35,911 nt of DNA, taken from Candidatus Methanimicrococcus labiotermitis. GTDB lineage: Archaea > Halobacteriota > Methanosarcinia > Methanosarcinales > Methanosarcinaceae. Under the pieces are notes generated by a model. The model did no database searches. It saw only the letters and a list, made by a program, of their open reading frames with translations, and was not told the DNA's origin. Below are positions 1-7,961 of this stretch, piece after piece. The position numbers and the translations under genes were made by a program. The stretch spans positions 1 through 35,911 of the forward strand of contig WRCE01000019.1 in assembly GCA_009784005.1 (NCBI GenBank), given 5' to 3'. Positions within the stretch are counted from its first letter, which is position 1. Each line of letters opens with the position of its first letter.

Positions 1-1
1 G

Positions 2-418
2 ATTCTTATTGTCTTGATTATTGCTTTGGTCTTATTCGGCCCGAATAAGCTTCCCGAGCTTGCGCGCGCGGTCGGCTCGGCTTTAGGGGAATTTAAAATC
101 GCTCAGAAGTCGGCGGAATTCGATTTAAGCGGATTTGACGCGCTCAATCGGGAAAACGCCGAGAAGAAAAAACAGGAAGAGAAAGAGCTGCATGAAAAAC
201 TTGTTAAAATGGCTGAAGACGCGGGGTTCGAGACGGAAGGAAAGACTTCAGATGAGCTTCTCGCGTTGATTTCTCTCAAAATGAATCAAGATTCCTGCAA
301 AGAATCCGTTCAAGATGTTGAAGCGGGTTCTGAAACAGAGCAAGGCGTAAAAGCAGAGCAGGGCGCAGAATCAAAACAAAGCGCAGAATCAGAGCAAGTC
401 GTAAAAGCAGAGGCGTAA
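2..418 (+). CDS. tatA: TatA/TatE-family twin-arginine translocase subunit, 5'-truncated by window edge
   Basis: TatA forms the size-adjustable pore element of the twin-arginine system, which exports folded proteins across the cytoplasmic membrane. The visible part opens inside the single transmembrane helix (ILIVLIIALVLFGPNKLPEL) and continues into the classic FGPxKLPELAR hinge and amphipathic helix. The frame is open to the window edge, so the TTG at 14 is not taken as the start. A motif near the end (KMAEDAGFETEGKTSDELL) recurs in the second tatA at 1225-1539, so the two are paralogues. The C-terminal tail (about residues 100-138) is a low-complexity run of AEQ/ESEQ units. The stop TAA is followed four codons later by a second in-frame TAA, and the DNA around it is duplicated downstream. 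No tatC is in the window. Confidence 0.9.
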   Translation: MLIVLIIALVLFGPNKLPELARAVGSALGEFKIAQKSAEFDLSGFDALNRENAEKKKQEEKELHEKLVKMAEDAGFETEGKTSDELLALISLKMNQDSCKESVQDVEAGSETEQGVKAEQGAESKQSAESEQVVKAEA

Positions 419-527
419 GCGCCGCGGTAACAATCATAAATAATCATATTAATCATATTATTCATTCGTTCGATTTGAGTTTTATATTGTTTCATATTGT
501 TTCAAAAAGAGGGGTAAAATGACGAAT
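407..527 (+). repeat. Direct repeat, copy A (gene end plus leader of the next gene)
   Basis: This stretch spans the end of the first tatA, its double stop (TAA at 416-418 and 428-430), the spacer and the ribosome binding site plus ATG of the next gene. It matches 792-883 closely: GCGCCGCGGTAACAATC, ATTCGTTCGATTTGA, TATTGTTT and AAAAAGAGGG are shared. Copy A is about 28 nt longer owing to small internal duplications. It marks a local tandem duplication that produced the two small membrane-protein genes. Confidence 0.8.
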
Positions 528-815
528 CAACCCGATGCCGTTTTTTTCATTTTTCTTCTTTACCTCCTTGGTTGTGTCATTATCACTTTTGTTTCATTTG
601 TTGTCGGATTCTATTTACTTTTTGATGCCATGTTAAAAAGAAGAAGAAAACGAAAGCAAATAAGAATAGACCGGGAAAACGAAGGAGAGAATCAAGCTTC
701 CGGTAAAGAATTCGCTCAAGATATTGAGGCGGATAAGGATGAAGCGGATAAGGAGACAGAGCAGGGCGAAAAAGAAGAGCCGGGCGCAAAAGCGGAGGCG
801 TTAGCGCCGCGGTAA
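519..815 (+). CDS. Small membrane protein with charged tail, unknown function
   Basis: A 98-residue protein of unrecognised family. It has a strongly hydrophobic N-terminal half (about residues 8-40, one long or two short membrane segments), then a basic RRRKRKQ cluster that should stay cytoplasmic, then an acidic low-complexity tail rich in Asp, Glu and Lys. The start is preceded by a good ribosome binding site (GAGGGG, 7 nt before ATG). It is a paralogue of the next frame (875-1114), both beginning MTN and carrying the same hydrophobic-basic-acidic plan. Its last five residues (ALAPR) come from a former stop: GCG-TAA-GCG in the first tatA is GCG-TTA-GCG here. Position between two tatA genes suggests, but does not prove, a role near the Tat system. 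Confidence 0.65.
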   Translation: MTNQPDAVFFIFLLYLLGCVIITFVSFVVGFYLLFDAMLKRRRKRKQIRIDRENEGENQASGKEFAQDIEADKDEADKETEQGEKEEPGAKAEALAPR

Positions 816-883
816 CAATCTTATTAATCATTCGTTCGATTTGATTTTTATATTGTTTACAAAAAGAGGGACAAATGACGAAT
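792..883 (+). repeat. Direct repeat, copy B
   Basis: Second copy of the gene-end/leader block described at 407-527. It covers the end of the small membrane-protein gene, the spacer, the ribosome binding site and the first codons (ATGACGAAT) of the TAG-containing paralogue. Confidence 0.8.
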
Positions 884-1114
884 AATCCGGGAGTTATTTT
901 TCTTGTTATTTTCATTTTTCTCTAGATTTTAGGTGTGTTTCTCCTATTTTCGGATATCCTCATAAGAAGACGCAGAATAAACAGGATAAGCAAGGAAAAG
1001 GCCGAGAGGAAAAAACCTGAAAACGAGGAAATGAATCGAGACTTTGTAAGAAAATCTGCCAAGGGCACCGAAGCTGATTGTAAAACTGAGTCGAGCGCCG
1101 AAGAAGAAACGTAA
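875..1114 (+). CDS. Small membrane protein with in-frame TAG at codon 17 (possible pyrrolysine or pseudogene)
   Basis: Reading from ATG 875 (ribosome binding site GAGGG, 5 nt upstream) gives 16 residues (MTNNPGVIFLVIFIFL), a TAG at 923-925, then 62 open codons to TAA at 1112-1114. The part after TAG keeps the family plan of the neighbour at 519-815: hydrophobic stretch (ILGVFLLF), basic cluster (IRRRRINR) and acidic-polar tail. Read through, the product is 79 residues with one hydrophobic segment about residues 7-28 and the TAG residue in its middle. A lone TAG in an otherwise intact paralogue fits pyrrolysine or another UAG decoding. A fresh nonsense mutation cannot be excluded, and a polar residue in the middle of a membrane helix is a mild argument against function. 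Unknown function. Confidence 0.5.
923..925 (+). other. In-frame TAG codon (UAG) within small membrane-protein gene
   Basis: The amber codon falls at codon 17 of the 875-1114 frame, inside the hydrophobic segment. The frame continues 62 codons with paralogue-like sequence. See also the independent TAG at 13234-13236. Confidence 0.6.
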
Positions 1115-1224
1115 GCGTTACAGCGATATGTTTATATTATGATTATTCATTCAAAATAACAATTCTGAATTTAATTAATTATTTCAAGCTGATTTTAAGA
1201 GCTTAAAAAAAAGAGGTTAAAAAT

Positions 1225-1539
1225 ATGCCATTTGGTGGAATTGGGACAACAGAGATTATTCTGATTGTTGCCGTTATTGTCCTGCTTTTCGGAGCATCCA
1301 AGCTTCCGGAACTCGCACGTTCCGCCGGAAAATCTGCCGGCGAATTTAAAAAAGCGCAAAAAGAAGCTGAAATTTCATATCAAGAGTTTGAAAAAAGTTT
1401 AAAGGATACTCCTGATCCCGCAACCCGTGAATCAAAGATTCAGAAAATGGCCAAAGACCAGGGTATTGACACCGCCGGCAAAACCGACGAACAGCTTTTG
1501 GATGAGATTAGCGTTAAAATGAACAGCAAGGAAACCTGA
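1225..1539 (+). CDS. tatA: TatA/TatE-family twin-arginine translocase subunit
   Basis: Complete 104-residue TatA-type protein. It has a short periplasm-side N-terminus (MPFGGIGTTE), a single transmembrane helix (about residues 10-23), the FGxxKLPELAR hinge (residues 22-32), and an amphipathic helix with the typical SAGEFKKA sequence. A ribosome binding site (AGAGGT, 9 nt upstream) supports the ATG. The C-terminal part ends with KMAKDQGIDTAGKTDEQLL, homologous to the tail of the upstream tatA, so the genes arose by duplication. It lacks that copy's repetitive acidic extension. A stem-loop followed by a T-run overlaps its stop. Confidence 0.95.
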   Translation: MPFGGIGTTEIILIVAVIVLLFGASKLPELARSAGKSAGEFKKAQKEAEISYQEFEKSLKDTPDPATRESKIQKMAKDQGIDTAGKTDEQLLDEISVKMNSKET

Positions 1540-1557
1540 GTTTCCCGCTGTTTTTTT
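1530..1557 (+). terminator. Stem-loop plus T-run at the tatA 3' end
   Basis: GGAAAC (1530-1535) pairs with GTTTCC (1540-1545) across a 4-nt loop that is the end of the gene including TGA. Seven T follow at 1551-1557. Confidence 0.6.
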
Positions 1558-1564
1558 GTTTTTT

Positions 1565-1660
1565 CTTTGTTAATTTCTTTGTTAATTTCTTTGTTAATTT
1601 CTTTGTTAATTTCTTTGTTAATTTCTTTGTTAATTTCTTTGTTAATTTCTTTGTTAATTT
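1565..1660 (+). repeat. Tandem array, 12-bp unit x 8
   Basis: Eight head-to-tail copies of CTTTGTTAATTT follow the tatA terminator, with a ninth truncated copy (CTTTCGTTT). It is noncoding; on the minus strand it would read as a Lys-rich repeat, which is taken as an artefact. The T-richness could assist termination. Confidence 0.9.
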
Positions 1661-1731
1661 CTTTCGTTTGTTTTTTTTGATTTTTTGTTGATAGAATACG
1701 TTACGTTTTTGCATACTTGCCGCCACTGCTG

Positions 1732-1809
1732 CCTGCATTAGCTACCTGCATTAGCTACCTGCATTAGCTACCTGCATTAGCTACCTGCATTAGCTACCTG
1801 CATTAGCTG
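1732..1809 (+). repeat. Tandem array, 13-bp unit x 6
   Basis: Six copies of CCTGCATTAGCTA, the last ending in CTG. The rest of the 1540-2131 gap holds a perfect 7-bp stem-loop at 1861-1877 (CGTTCGC-TTC-GCGAACG), imperfect GCCACTGCTGC-type triplet repeats around 1720-1735 and 1880-1935, and no convincing gene. The nearby open frames on both strands are repeat translations. Confidence 0.85.
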
Positions 1810-2131
1810 CCACCTGCCATCCTGAACTTGCTACATGCATCTGCTTTTTTTTGTAACAGCCGTTCGCTTCGCGAACGTGGCACAGCTACCGCCACTGCTG
1901 CAACCGCCACTACTGCCACCACTGTTGCCGCCTTTGCTCCTACCCGCGCCCTCGCACGCGCGACCCGCTCCATTTTCGCAGTCCTTGGAAACCTGCTCTC
2001 CGTTTTCGCAGTCCTGGAAACCCGCCCTTCGTTTTTTACACAATCTGAAGTCAACGGCAAATTTTTAAAGATTAGGATAATTATTCAGTCATTCATTTCA
2101 TTCATATTTTACAAAAACCGGACAAATTGCT

Positions 2132-3910
2132 ATGCCGTCAAAATCAAAAGATACCGTTCTCGATGCCGAGCTTTTGGAGCTTTGCCGTACCGTTTGCGAG
2201 GATGTCAAAAAGGTCGTTTCGTCACTGAAAGGAACAGTGGAAGCGGACGATTTCATGTTTGTCGGGGCGGACGGGACAGACACGAAGAGAATTGACGCGG
2301 CGGCCGAAGACGCAATGATTGAACGGTTCAGAAAGTATGCAAAATCCGCGGGCAAATCCATTCGCATTATCAGCGAGGAGTACGGCGAAACCATTTTGGG
2401 AAATCCTTCCGAGGTTGAATTCGCGGTCATCGTCGATCCGCTCGACGGTACGACCAACGCGGTTAAAGATATTCCGTTTTACAGTCTGTCCATCGCGTTT
2501 TCAAAACCGGATTTGACAGGGATTTATTTCGGTTATGTTTGCAATCTGGCAAACGGCGGCGAATTTTACGCGGAGGCGGGGAAAGGCGCGTACATGGCAA
2601 TGGCGGATGGCGCGGGAGTCATCTCGGACGGCATCTCGATTAAACCATCAACGGCGTCTTCCATTCGCGATCTGACCATCAGCGCTTACGGGTACCGGCA
2701 GAATACGGACAGGACAACGAAATTGTGTTCACGCGTTCAAAAGGTGCGCGTTCTCGGGAGCATCGCTTTGGAACTTTGTTATGCGGCGTCAGGCAAGATT
2801 GACGCTTTTATTGATGTCCGGCGGGCGCTTCGGCTGGTTGATATCGCAGCGGGGCAACTTATTGTGAGGGAGGCGGGCGGCATTGTCACCGACGGGACCG
2901 GCAGTTCTTTGTTTTTACCGGACAATCATATTAAGCCCGTCAATTTAGTGGCATCTAATGGTATCGTTCATCCGGAAATCCTGAATTTGATTTCGTTTCC
3001 CGAAATCGAATGCCGCGGCGATTGGTATTATTACAAAGGCGGCGTTAAAAAAATCGCCATCGTTTCCCGTTGCGACAGCGAACCGGCGCGGGAGATGATT
3101 CGGGAAATCGTTGACGCTTTTAAAGATCGCGTTGAAATTTATCTGTCTTCGTCGCCCGCGAAATATTTGGATATGGAAGAGCGCGACATCGCCGTCAGTA
3201 AAATGAAAGAAGCGGGAATCGATTTTGTTATTTCACTCGGCGGCGACGGCACTATTCTTCGGAATATGTCTAAAATGAATGACCCGATTCCGATTCTCGG
3301 CGTCAACATGGGAACGCTCGGGTTTTTGGCGGACGTTGAACCCAAAGACGCCATCAGGGCCATCGAAAGCGCCCTTTCGGGATTTATGTATGACGAGCGC
3401 CCGCGTTTGGAACTTTCCGTCAACGGCAAATTTGTCGGCAACGCCATCAACGAAGTCGTCGCGACGTCCGCTTACCCCGCCAAAATGATGACGTATGAGA
3501 TTTTTGTGAATCGCAGACTCCTCGGCGAAATCCGTGCCGATGGTATCGTGTTCGCCACGCCGACGGGTTCGACCGCATATGCGATGAGCGCCGGCGGTCC
3601 GATCGTCACGCCGGAAGTGGATTCGATACTGATTGTCCCGATCGCGCCGTTCAAATTATCTTCAAGACCTTGGATTGTTCCGTTTGACAGCGAAATCACT
3701 GTTCATTCAAAACTGCCGAAAAAGGAGATTGTGATTGTGACAGACGGCAAAGTCGTCACGCAGCCGGGTGTTGAAACAGAGCGCCCCGAAGATTATCTCA
3801 AAGTCAGTGAAAACGACGTCGTGACGATTAAGCGCGCGCGTTACCCCGGCAGATTCGTTAAGTTTTCAGATGCTTGTTTCTATGACACGGTTCGTAACAA
3901 GTTAAGCTGA
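2132..3910 (+). CDS. Bifunctional inositol-phosphatase-family (NADP/fructose-1,6-bisphosphate type) phosphatase fused to NAD kinase
   Basis: A 592-residue two-domain protein. The N-terminal domain (about 1-270) is an IMPase-superfamily metal-dependent phosphatase with the DPLDGTTN metal-binding motif at residues 102-109 and the second motif VDIAAG with Asp237. The C-terminal domain (about 305-592) is an ATP-NAD kinase with GGDGT at 370-374, NMGTLGF shortly after, and the NAD-binding TPTGSTAYAMSAGGP segment. The same fusion occurs in Methanocaldococcus (MJ0917), where kinase and NADP phosphatase activities sit in one chain. The predicted role is control of the NAD/NADP ratio. The phosphatase might also act on fructose bisphosphate or inositol phosphate. 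No clear ribosome binding site precedes the ATG, so a leaderless or short-leader message is possible. It is followed by a palindromic terminator. Confidence 0.95.
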   Translation: MPSKSKDTVLDAELLELCRTVCEDVKKVVSSLKGTVEADDFMFVGADGTDTKRIDAAAEDAMIERFRKYAKSAGKSIRIISEEYGETILGNPSEVEFAVIVDPLDGTTNAVKDIPFYSLSIAFSKPDLTGIYFGYVCNLANGGEFYAEAGKGAYMAMADGAGVISDGISIKPSTASSIRDLTISAYGYRQNTDRTTKLCSRVQKVRVLGSIALELCYAASGKIDAFIDVRRALRLVDIAAGQLIVREAGGIVTDGTGSSLFLPDNHIKPVNLVASNGIVHPEILNLISFPEIECRGDWYYYKGGVKKIAIVSRCDSEPAREMIREIVDAFKDRVEIYLSSSPAKYLDMEERDIAVSKMKEAGIDFVISLGGDGTILRNMSKMNDPIPILGVNMGTLGFLADVEPKDAIRAIESALSGFMYDERPRLELSVNGKFVGNAINEVVATSAYPAKMMTYEIFVNRRLLGEIRADGIVFATPTGSTAYAMSAGGPIVTPEVDSILIVPIAPFKLSSRPWIVPFDSEITVHSKLPKKEIVIVTDGKVVTQPGVETERPEDYLKVSENDVVTIKRARYPGRFVKFSDACFYDTVRNKLS

Positions 3911-3991
3911 AGCCGAATTGTTTTTCAGAGCTTATCGGCTTTAACGATTAAATCAGATTATCAAAAAAAAAGTCAAAAAAAAATAATTCAG

Positions 3992-4014
3992 AAAACAGAT
4001 AATCTGTTTTTTTT
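3992..4014 (+). terminator. Palindromic terminator between convergent genes
   Basis: AAAACAGA pairs with TCTGTTTT around a TAA loop, ending in eight T. An A-run (3964-3983) on the other side gives a T-run on the minus strand, so the element may stop transcription from both the NAD kinase gene and the convergent membrane-protein gene. Confidence 0.75.
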
Positions 4015-4033
4015 ATTTATCTGATTGTCATAT

Positions 4034-4441
4034 TTATCTGATTGTCAAACTGTCTCTGATTGGTCTGAGAATATTTTTGAAACTGTTATTCAGTTCTATG
4101 TATTCCATAGGCGTTTGTGATGTATCAATAGTGAAAACCGTTTTTCTGATAATGGATTCTATAAATTTGACAATTATCAAAGGTATTGACATTATTACCA
4201 TTGCAGGTGACCACTTTTTTTTACCGGCCAGATACAAATCAACGGTTGCAACGATCGTGAAAATAATTGCTGCTGAGGTAAGCATCAATATATCTGTAAG
4301 AGGTAATCCCAACAATGAAACCGATATACTGACAGTTACCCATGTCAATATGTATCCGACGATGAACAACGTTGAAAAATAAAAATACAATGCAACAATG
4401 ACAATTGCAAGATTTTTCATAAATTCATTAGCTTTCTTCAT
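4034..4441 (-). CDS. Hypothetical integral membrane protein
   Basis: A 135-residue protein of unrecognised family. It has hydrophobic segments at about residues 10-36, 43-66 and 80-100 (three, perhaps four, membrane passes), and a mostly polar C-terminal 35 residues. A very strong ribosome binding site (GGAGGT, 6 nt before ATG) supports expression and the start. It lies downstream of rfcL on the same strand, separated by a 20-bp tandem array, so cotranscription is possible. Base composition is more A/T-rich than its neighbours. No motif points to a function. Confidence 0.7.
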   Translation of the reverse strand: MKKANEFMKNLAIVIVALYFYFSTLFIVGYILTWVTVSISVSLLGLPLTDILMLTSAAIIFTIVATVDLYLAGKKKWSPAMVIMSIPLIIVKFIESIIRKTVFTIDTSQTPMEYIELNNSFKNILRPIRDSLTIR

Positions 4442-4470
4442 GTGATACCTCCTCTTCTTTTTTCCCTATG

Positions 4471-4570
4471 TTTAGCTCTGTTTAGTAATGTTTAGCTCTG
4501 TTTAGTAATGTTTAGCTCTGTTTAGTAATGTTTAGCTCTGTTTAGTAATGTTTAGCTATGTTTAGATTAC
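4471..4570 (+). repeat. Tandem array, 20-bp unit x 5
   Basis: Four exact copies of TTTAGCTCTGTTTAGTAATG (4471-4550) plus one diverged copy fill the gap between rfcL and the membrane-protein gene. Each unit is itself two 10-bp halves starting TTTAG. Confidence 0.95.
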
Positions 4571-4604
4571 CATTCATTAATAAAACTCAAAAGGCTCAGC
4601 CGAT

Positions 4605-6179
4605 TCAAAAGTCCAACAAACTCTTTTGATTCTTGCTTTTCTCTTCGGGTTTTGGTGCTTCCTTTTTCTCGGCGCTTTTTTTTGCGATGTCTTCAAGCGT
4701 CATTTGGTTTTTGTCAGCGGTTGCCGCGCTGCTTCTTTTTTCGGCCGGTTCGGGCGGTTTTTCCGATTCCGTCTCGGGCGGCCGCTTTGCAGCGGCGATT
4801 GCTCGTGATTCTTCGTAAACGGCTTGAACTTTTTTTGTCGCGGATTTGACTTTCAAAAGGTAAACCAGCTCATCCATGTCAAAATCGGATTCGCCCGCCA
4901 GCGCAACGGCATATTCATCGTTTTCCATGAGTTTTTGATAGTACGGGATTAAGCTGTTTCGGGAAACGCGCATGGATTTTCCGTGGCGCGCCGCGATTTT
5001 GACGGCGATGTTGTCGCGCATGCCGCGGACGGAGCGGGACTGCCCCATTCTTTTCCAGCGCGACGGCGATGAATACTTAATGAACCCTTCATATTCTTTG
5101 GAACGGGCAGCCATCGGGCCGACCGTCATCATAAAACCGGCATAGCGCCACATCCTGTAAATTTGGCGGCGGCGCACGCGCCCGAGGTATAAATCTGATT
5201 TGGATAAAATGCGGTATCCGCCCGCCACGTCGGGATTGATTCCGCTGCCTGCATTTGTTCCGCCGCCGGCCTTTCCTTTCTCGCTCGCGCTTGGGAACTG
5301 TATCGGGAGGTTTTCATCCACCCACATAATCAGGTCTTCCGGCGTTTCGTCAAGCGTTTGTACGGCATCCATCGCGTTTTGTCGGTTTTTGCCTTTGAAG
5401 ACTTTGACAAGGGCTTTGAATATTGTTTCTTTGACATCCCTGCCGGATATCACAATGTCGGCGTCTGTGATTGTTTCTTTTCCGACGGAAATCGCCTGTA
5501 AATCGTTCACGGCGCTTCTGAGGTCGCCGCCTGCGCCTTCCGCGATTTTCATCGCCGTTATTTCTTTGATTTGAATGCCTTCGTTTTCACAGATTTTCAT
5601 AATCGCCGGCGCCAAAGAGCGTGTCTGAATTGCGGAAAACTCAACCTCCATAGCTTTGGAACGAATCGCCTGCGTTATGCCGTAAATGTCGTTGGCGATC
5701 AGCAGAATCGGCTGCGTCGTTTTGTCAATGATGTCGGCGATGGCTTTGCTGCCGCCTTTATCATACGTGCCGTGCAGATTGTCCGCTTCGTCCAGTATGA
5801 TCAACCGTCTGCCGGAATTCTTTTTTCCCGCGCTGTCGGTTTCGTGGCCGAAAAGCGTTGTTGTTTTGGACGCGGCGCCGGCTATCCTTTCAATCACATC
5901 GGCAGTACGCTGGTCGCCGGCATTCAGTTCAACGGGCTCCCAGCCCATTTCCGTTGCCAAAACAAATGCGGCAGAAGTTTTACCGACGCCGGGCGGACCG
6001 TACATAATCACGGCTTTCTTGTCGGGAACGCCCCGGCCGCCCTGACCGCCCTTTTCCCACTCTTCCGCCCACAAGCGAAGCTCATGGAGCGGTTTTTTAT
6101 TTCCGATCAAATCCTTAAAAGTTTTCGGGCGGTATTTTTCTGCCCAGTCGATTGCCTTTGTTTCGGCGGTTATTGACAT
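4605..6179 (-). CDS. rfcL: Replication factor C large subunit (archaeal clamp loader)
   Basis: RfcL with RfcS opens the PCNA ring and loads it on primed DNA. The 524-residue protein shows the RFC box WAEKYRPKTFKDLIG (12-26), Walker A GPPGVGKT (61-68), Walker B LIILDEADN (about 125-133), the sensor and GGDLRSAVNDL region, and a C-terminal PCNA-interacting box QKSLLDF at the very end. A glycine-rich low-complexity insert (GKAGGGTNAGSG) sits around residue 305 and a Lys/Glu/Pro-rich tail (about 465-515) links the PIP box. Start ATG at 6179 gives the usual MSITAETKAIDWAEKYRP-type N-terminus; no strong ribosome binding site is visible. The small subunit gene is not in the window. Confidence 0.97.
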   Translation of the reverse strand: MSITAETKAIDWAEKYRPKTFKDLIGNKKPLHELRLWAEEWEKGGQGGRGVPDKKAVIMYGPPGVGKTSAAFVLATEMGWEPVELNAGDQRTADVIERIAGAASKTTTLFGHETDSAGKKNSGRRLIILDEADNLHGTYDKGGSKAIADIIDKTTQPILLIANDIYGITQAIRSKAMEVEFSAIQTRSLAPAIMKICENEGIQIKEITAMKIAEGAGGDLRSAVNDLQAISVGKETITDADIVISGRDVKETIFKALVKVFKGKNRQNAMDAVQTLDETPEDLIMWVDENLPIQFPSASEKGKAGGGTNAGSGINPDVAGGYRILSKSDLYLGRVRRRQIYRMWRYAGFMMTVGPMAARSKEYEGFIKYSSPSRWKRMGQSRSVRGMRDNIAVKIAARHGKSMRVSRNSLIPYYQKLMENDEYAVALAGESDFDMDELVYLLKVKSATKKVQAVYEESRAIAAAKRPPETESEKPPEPAEKRSSAATADKNQMTLEDIAKKSAEKKEAPKPEEKSKNQKSLLDF

Positions 6180-6204
6180 GATTGAAGCCGGATTTTTGGA
6201 TTTA

Positions 6205-6345
6205 ATAATTTCAATGATTATTTCGATGATTTTTTCAGTGATTTTTTCAGTGATTTTTTCAGTGATTATTTCAGTGATTTCATTTTCAATGAATCACAAA
6301 TCACAACACAAATAACTGTTCACAATAACTGTTCACAAACAACTG
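6205..6345 (+). repeat. Short tandem arrays between rfcL and gap (12-bp and 13-bp units)
   Basis: About four copies of GATTTTTTCAGT with diverged flanking copies, followed by two copies of AATAACTGTTCAC. This gap holds the rfcL 5' region on the minus strand. Confidence 0.75.
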
Positions 6346-6358
6346 TTAACTCGTACTA

Positions 6359-6373
6359 CCGGCGTTTCGCCGG
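6359..6373 (-). terminator. GC-rich stem-loop directly after gap
   Basis: CCGGCG-(3 nt)-CGCCGG forms a perfect 6-bp stem three nucleotides past the gap stop. No T-run follows, so it may be an mRNA 3'-end or processing element rather than a true terminator. Confidence 0.4.
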
Positions 6374-6375
6374 AT

Positions 6376-7389
6376 TCAAATGCCGATTCCCATTGATTTA
6401 TTTGTCTTTTCAATGGATTTTTTGTTGTCTTTTTCGATTCCGGTCATTGCGCGGATGGCGTCTATGGTTTCGGGAATGACGTCGGATTCCTGATGAATGG
6501 CTTGGAATAAGTAAAGTTCGCCGTCGTCGATGGAAACGGAGTCTTCAAAGATGCAGTTTTCCCAGATATCGTTTCTCGGTCTTCCGATGTCGCGGCCGAG
6601 TTCGATGATTTCGGCGGTGGATGAAATGCCGTCCGCAATCATGCGAATGCGCGGGCGAGATGCCAAAAGGGATTTGATTTCAGCGGCGGTGCAATCTTTT
6701 TTCAGTTTAATGTTAAGGACATGGAGGTGCATAAAAGTTGTCGGCGCTTTGATGGCGGCGGATGTGATGTTGATGTGCGGCATGATTGAATTCACGTCGG
6801 GGCCGTGATGGGACGGCAGTTTGACGGGGTCAGCGACCAACGCGTCGATCGGGCCGTTTTTTATGTCTCCCGGGTCACCGCCTCTTCTGACAATCGTGAC
6901 GCGGACTTTTTCAACGCCGTATGCTTGGTCAAGCGGGTATATGACGCGGCACAGGCCGGTTGTGTTGCATGACACGACGCGGACATAATCTGCGCCGATC
7001 GCGGTTTCGTAATTCGCCTCGGCATTGAAAGAAATCGGCGCGATATCTTTGCTTTCGCCGCCCTGCCAGATTGCCTTGACGCCTTCCTTTTCGTAAAGCG
7101 CCTTGTTGGAGATGCCGACTTTTCCGGGCGTGCAGTCCACAACAATGTCGGCGGCTTTGACCATTTCTTCAATGGTACCGGCAACGTCAAACCCTTCCTT
7201 TTTAAAAGCGTCCGTATTTTCCCCCGGCACATATAAGTCATATTTTTTCAAAGCGGCCGTCCGCGCTTCAAAATTCGGGCGCGTTTTGGAGACGCCGATG
7301 ATTTCCATATCATCCTGCAAAGCGACCGCGTCCGCAACACGTTTTCCAATTGTTCCGTAACCGTTAACCGCGACTTTGATTTTTGACAT
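6376..7389 (-). CDS. gap: Type II (archaeal) glyceraldehyde-3-phosphate dehydrogenase
   Basis: Phosphorylating GAPDH interconverts glyceraldehyde-3-phosphate and 1,3-bisphosphoglycerate, with NADP or NAD. In methanogens it serves mainly gluconeogenesis. The protein has the N-terminal Rossmann motif VAVNGYGTIGKRV and the catalytic Cys in SCNTTGLCRV (Cys141 from the chosen start). Total length is 337 residues, as usual for the archaeal class. An ATG two codons upstream (7395) is also in frame, but the ribosome binding site AAAGGT abuts it. The second ATG (7389, MSKIKVAVNG) has correct spacing and the usual family N-terminus, so it is preferred. The C-terminus after about residue 320 is a short Lys/Asn-rich tail. 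Confidence 0.96.
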   Translation of the reverse strand: MSKIKVAVNGYGTIGKRVADAVALQDDMEIIGVSKTRPNFEARTAALKKYDLYVPGENTDAFKKEGFDVAGTIEEMVKAADIVVDCTPGKVGISNKALYEKEGVKAIWQGGESKDIAPISFNAEANYETAIGADYVRVVSCNTTGLCRVIYPLDQAYGVEKVRVTIVRRGGDPGDIKNGPIDALVADPVKLPSHHGPDVNSIMPHINITSAAIKAPTTFMHLHVLNIKLKKDCTAAEIKSLLASRPRIRMIADGISSTAEIIELGRDIGRPRNDIWENCIFEDSVSIDDGELYLFQAIHQESDVIPETIDAIRAMTGIEKDNKKSIEKTNKSMGIGI

Positions 7390-7395
7390 TTTCAT

Positions 7396-7961
7396 ACCTT
7401 TTCCGTTTGATCACGATAGAGTTTATAGGGTTTATAGAGTTTAATAAAATTTAAAAAAGCAACGTTTTGACACATCATTTTGACACACATTTTGACACAT
7501 CATATTCCGTAAATTCATGTTGTATTGATAGAACAATGCTGGAAATTAATAAACCTAATGCTTCTGATGAAATAAGTCTCCCGCGTCCTGTCATTTGACG
7601 GGTCTGCGTCATCCCGCCGGCGCGGGTTATTGTCTTTGAATGGTTTTAGGTCTTAAACGGCTTTAGGGTTTTATCAGTTTTAGGTTTTTTAACGGTTTTA
7701 GGTTTTTTAACGGTTTTAGGTTTTAAACGGTTTTAGGTTTTAAACGGTTTTAGGTTTTAAACGGTTTTAGGTTTTAAACGGTTTTAGGCTTTTCACCCAA
7801 CTCAATTCCCCTTTCACTTTTCTCAATTTTGTTGAACGGAGGGTTAATATTATTAAATTTCATTTGTAATATTCTTCTTATCAGTTTTTAAATTTACAAC
7901 ATGAACTTACAAAATCGAGATGCAAAATCGAGAAGTGGTCGTCAACGAAGGAGTTTTAGAT
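7396..7961. other. Divergent gap/cobT intergenic region
   Basis: No gene is seen. Contents are short direct repeats near 7425-7500 (GTTTATAG; TTTTGACACA x3), a CCCGC-CGGC-GCGGG stem-loop at 7614-7627, the 17-18 bp array at 7641-7791, and an A/T-rich stretch at 7848-7880 (TTAATATTATTAAATTT) that probably contains the cobT promoter. No recognisable cobalamin riboswitch was found. Confidence 0.6.
7641..7791 (+). repeat. Degenerate tandem array, 17-18 bp unit, about 8-9 copies
   Basis: Units of CGGTTTTAGGTTTTAAA and variants with six T. The later copies (7700-7790) are nearly exact and the earlier ones diverged. Confidence 0.85.

Noticed and set aside
1514..1738. Minus-strand KKLTKKLT repeat protein
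   Set aside because: Reads through the 12-bp array and the tatA terminator; no start signal.
1828..2295. Open frames in the gap before the NAD kinase fusion
   Set aside because: Triplet-rich Ala/Thr or Pro/Leu repeats open on both strands, overlapping the real gene; composition is repeat-like.
4471..4570. CRISPR array
   Set aside because: The 20-bp units are contiguous without unique spacers, and no cas genes are near. The same holds for the other arrays.
7396..7961. Cobalamin riboswitch before cobT
   Set aside because: No B12-box-like sequence was seen; the leader is mostly tandem repeat.
7920..7961. Upstream ATG as the cobT start
   Set aside because: No ribosome binding site there, whereas ATG 7962 has AAGGAG at suitable distance and a family-typical N-terminus.
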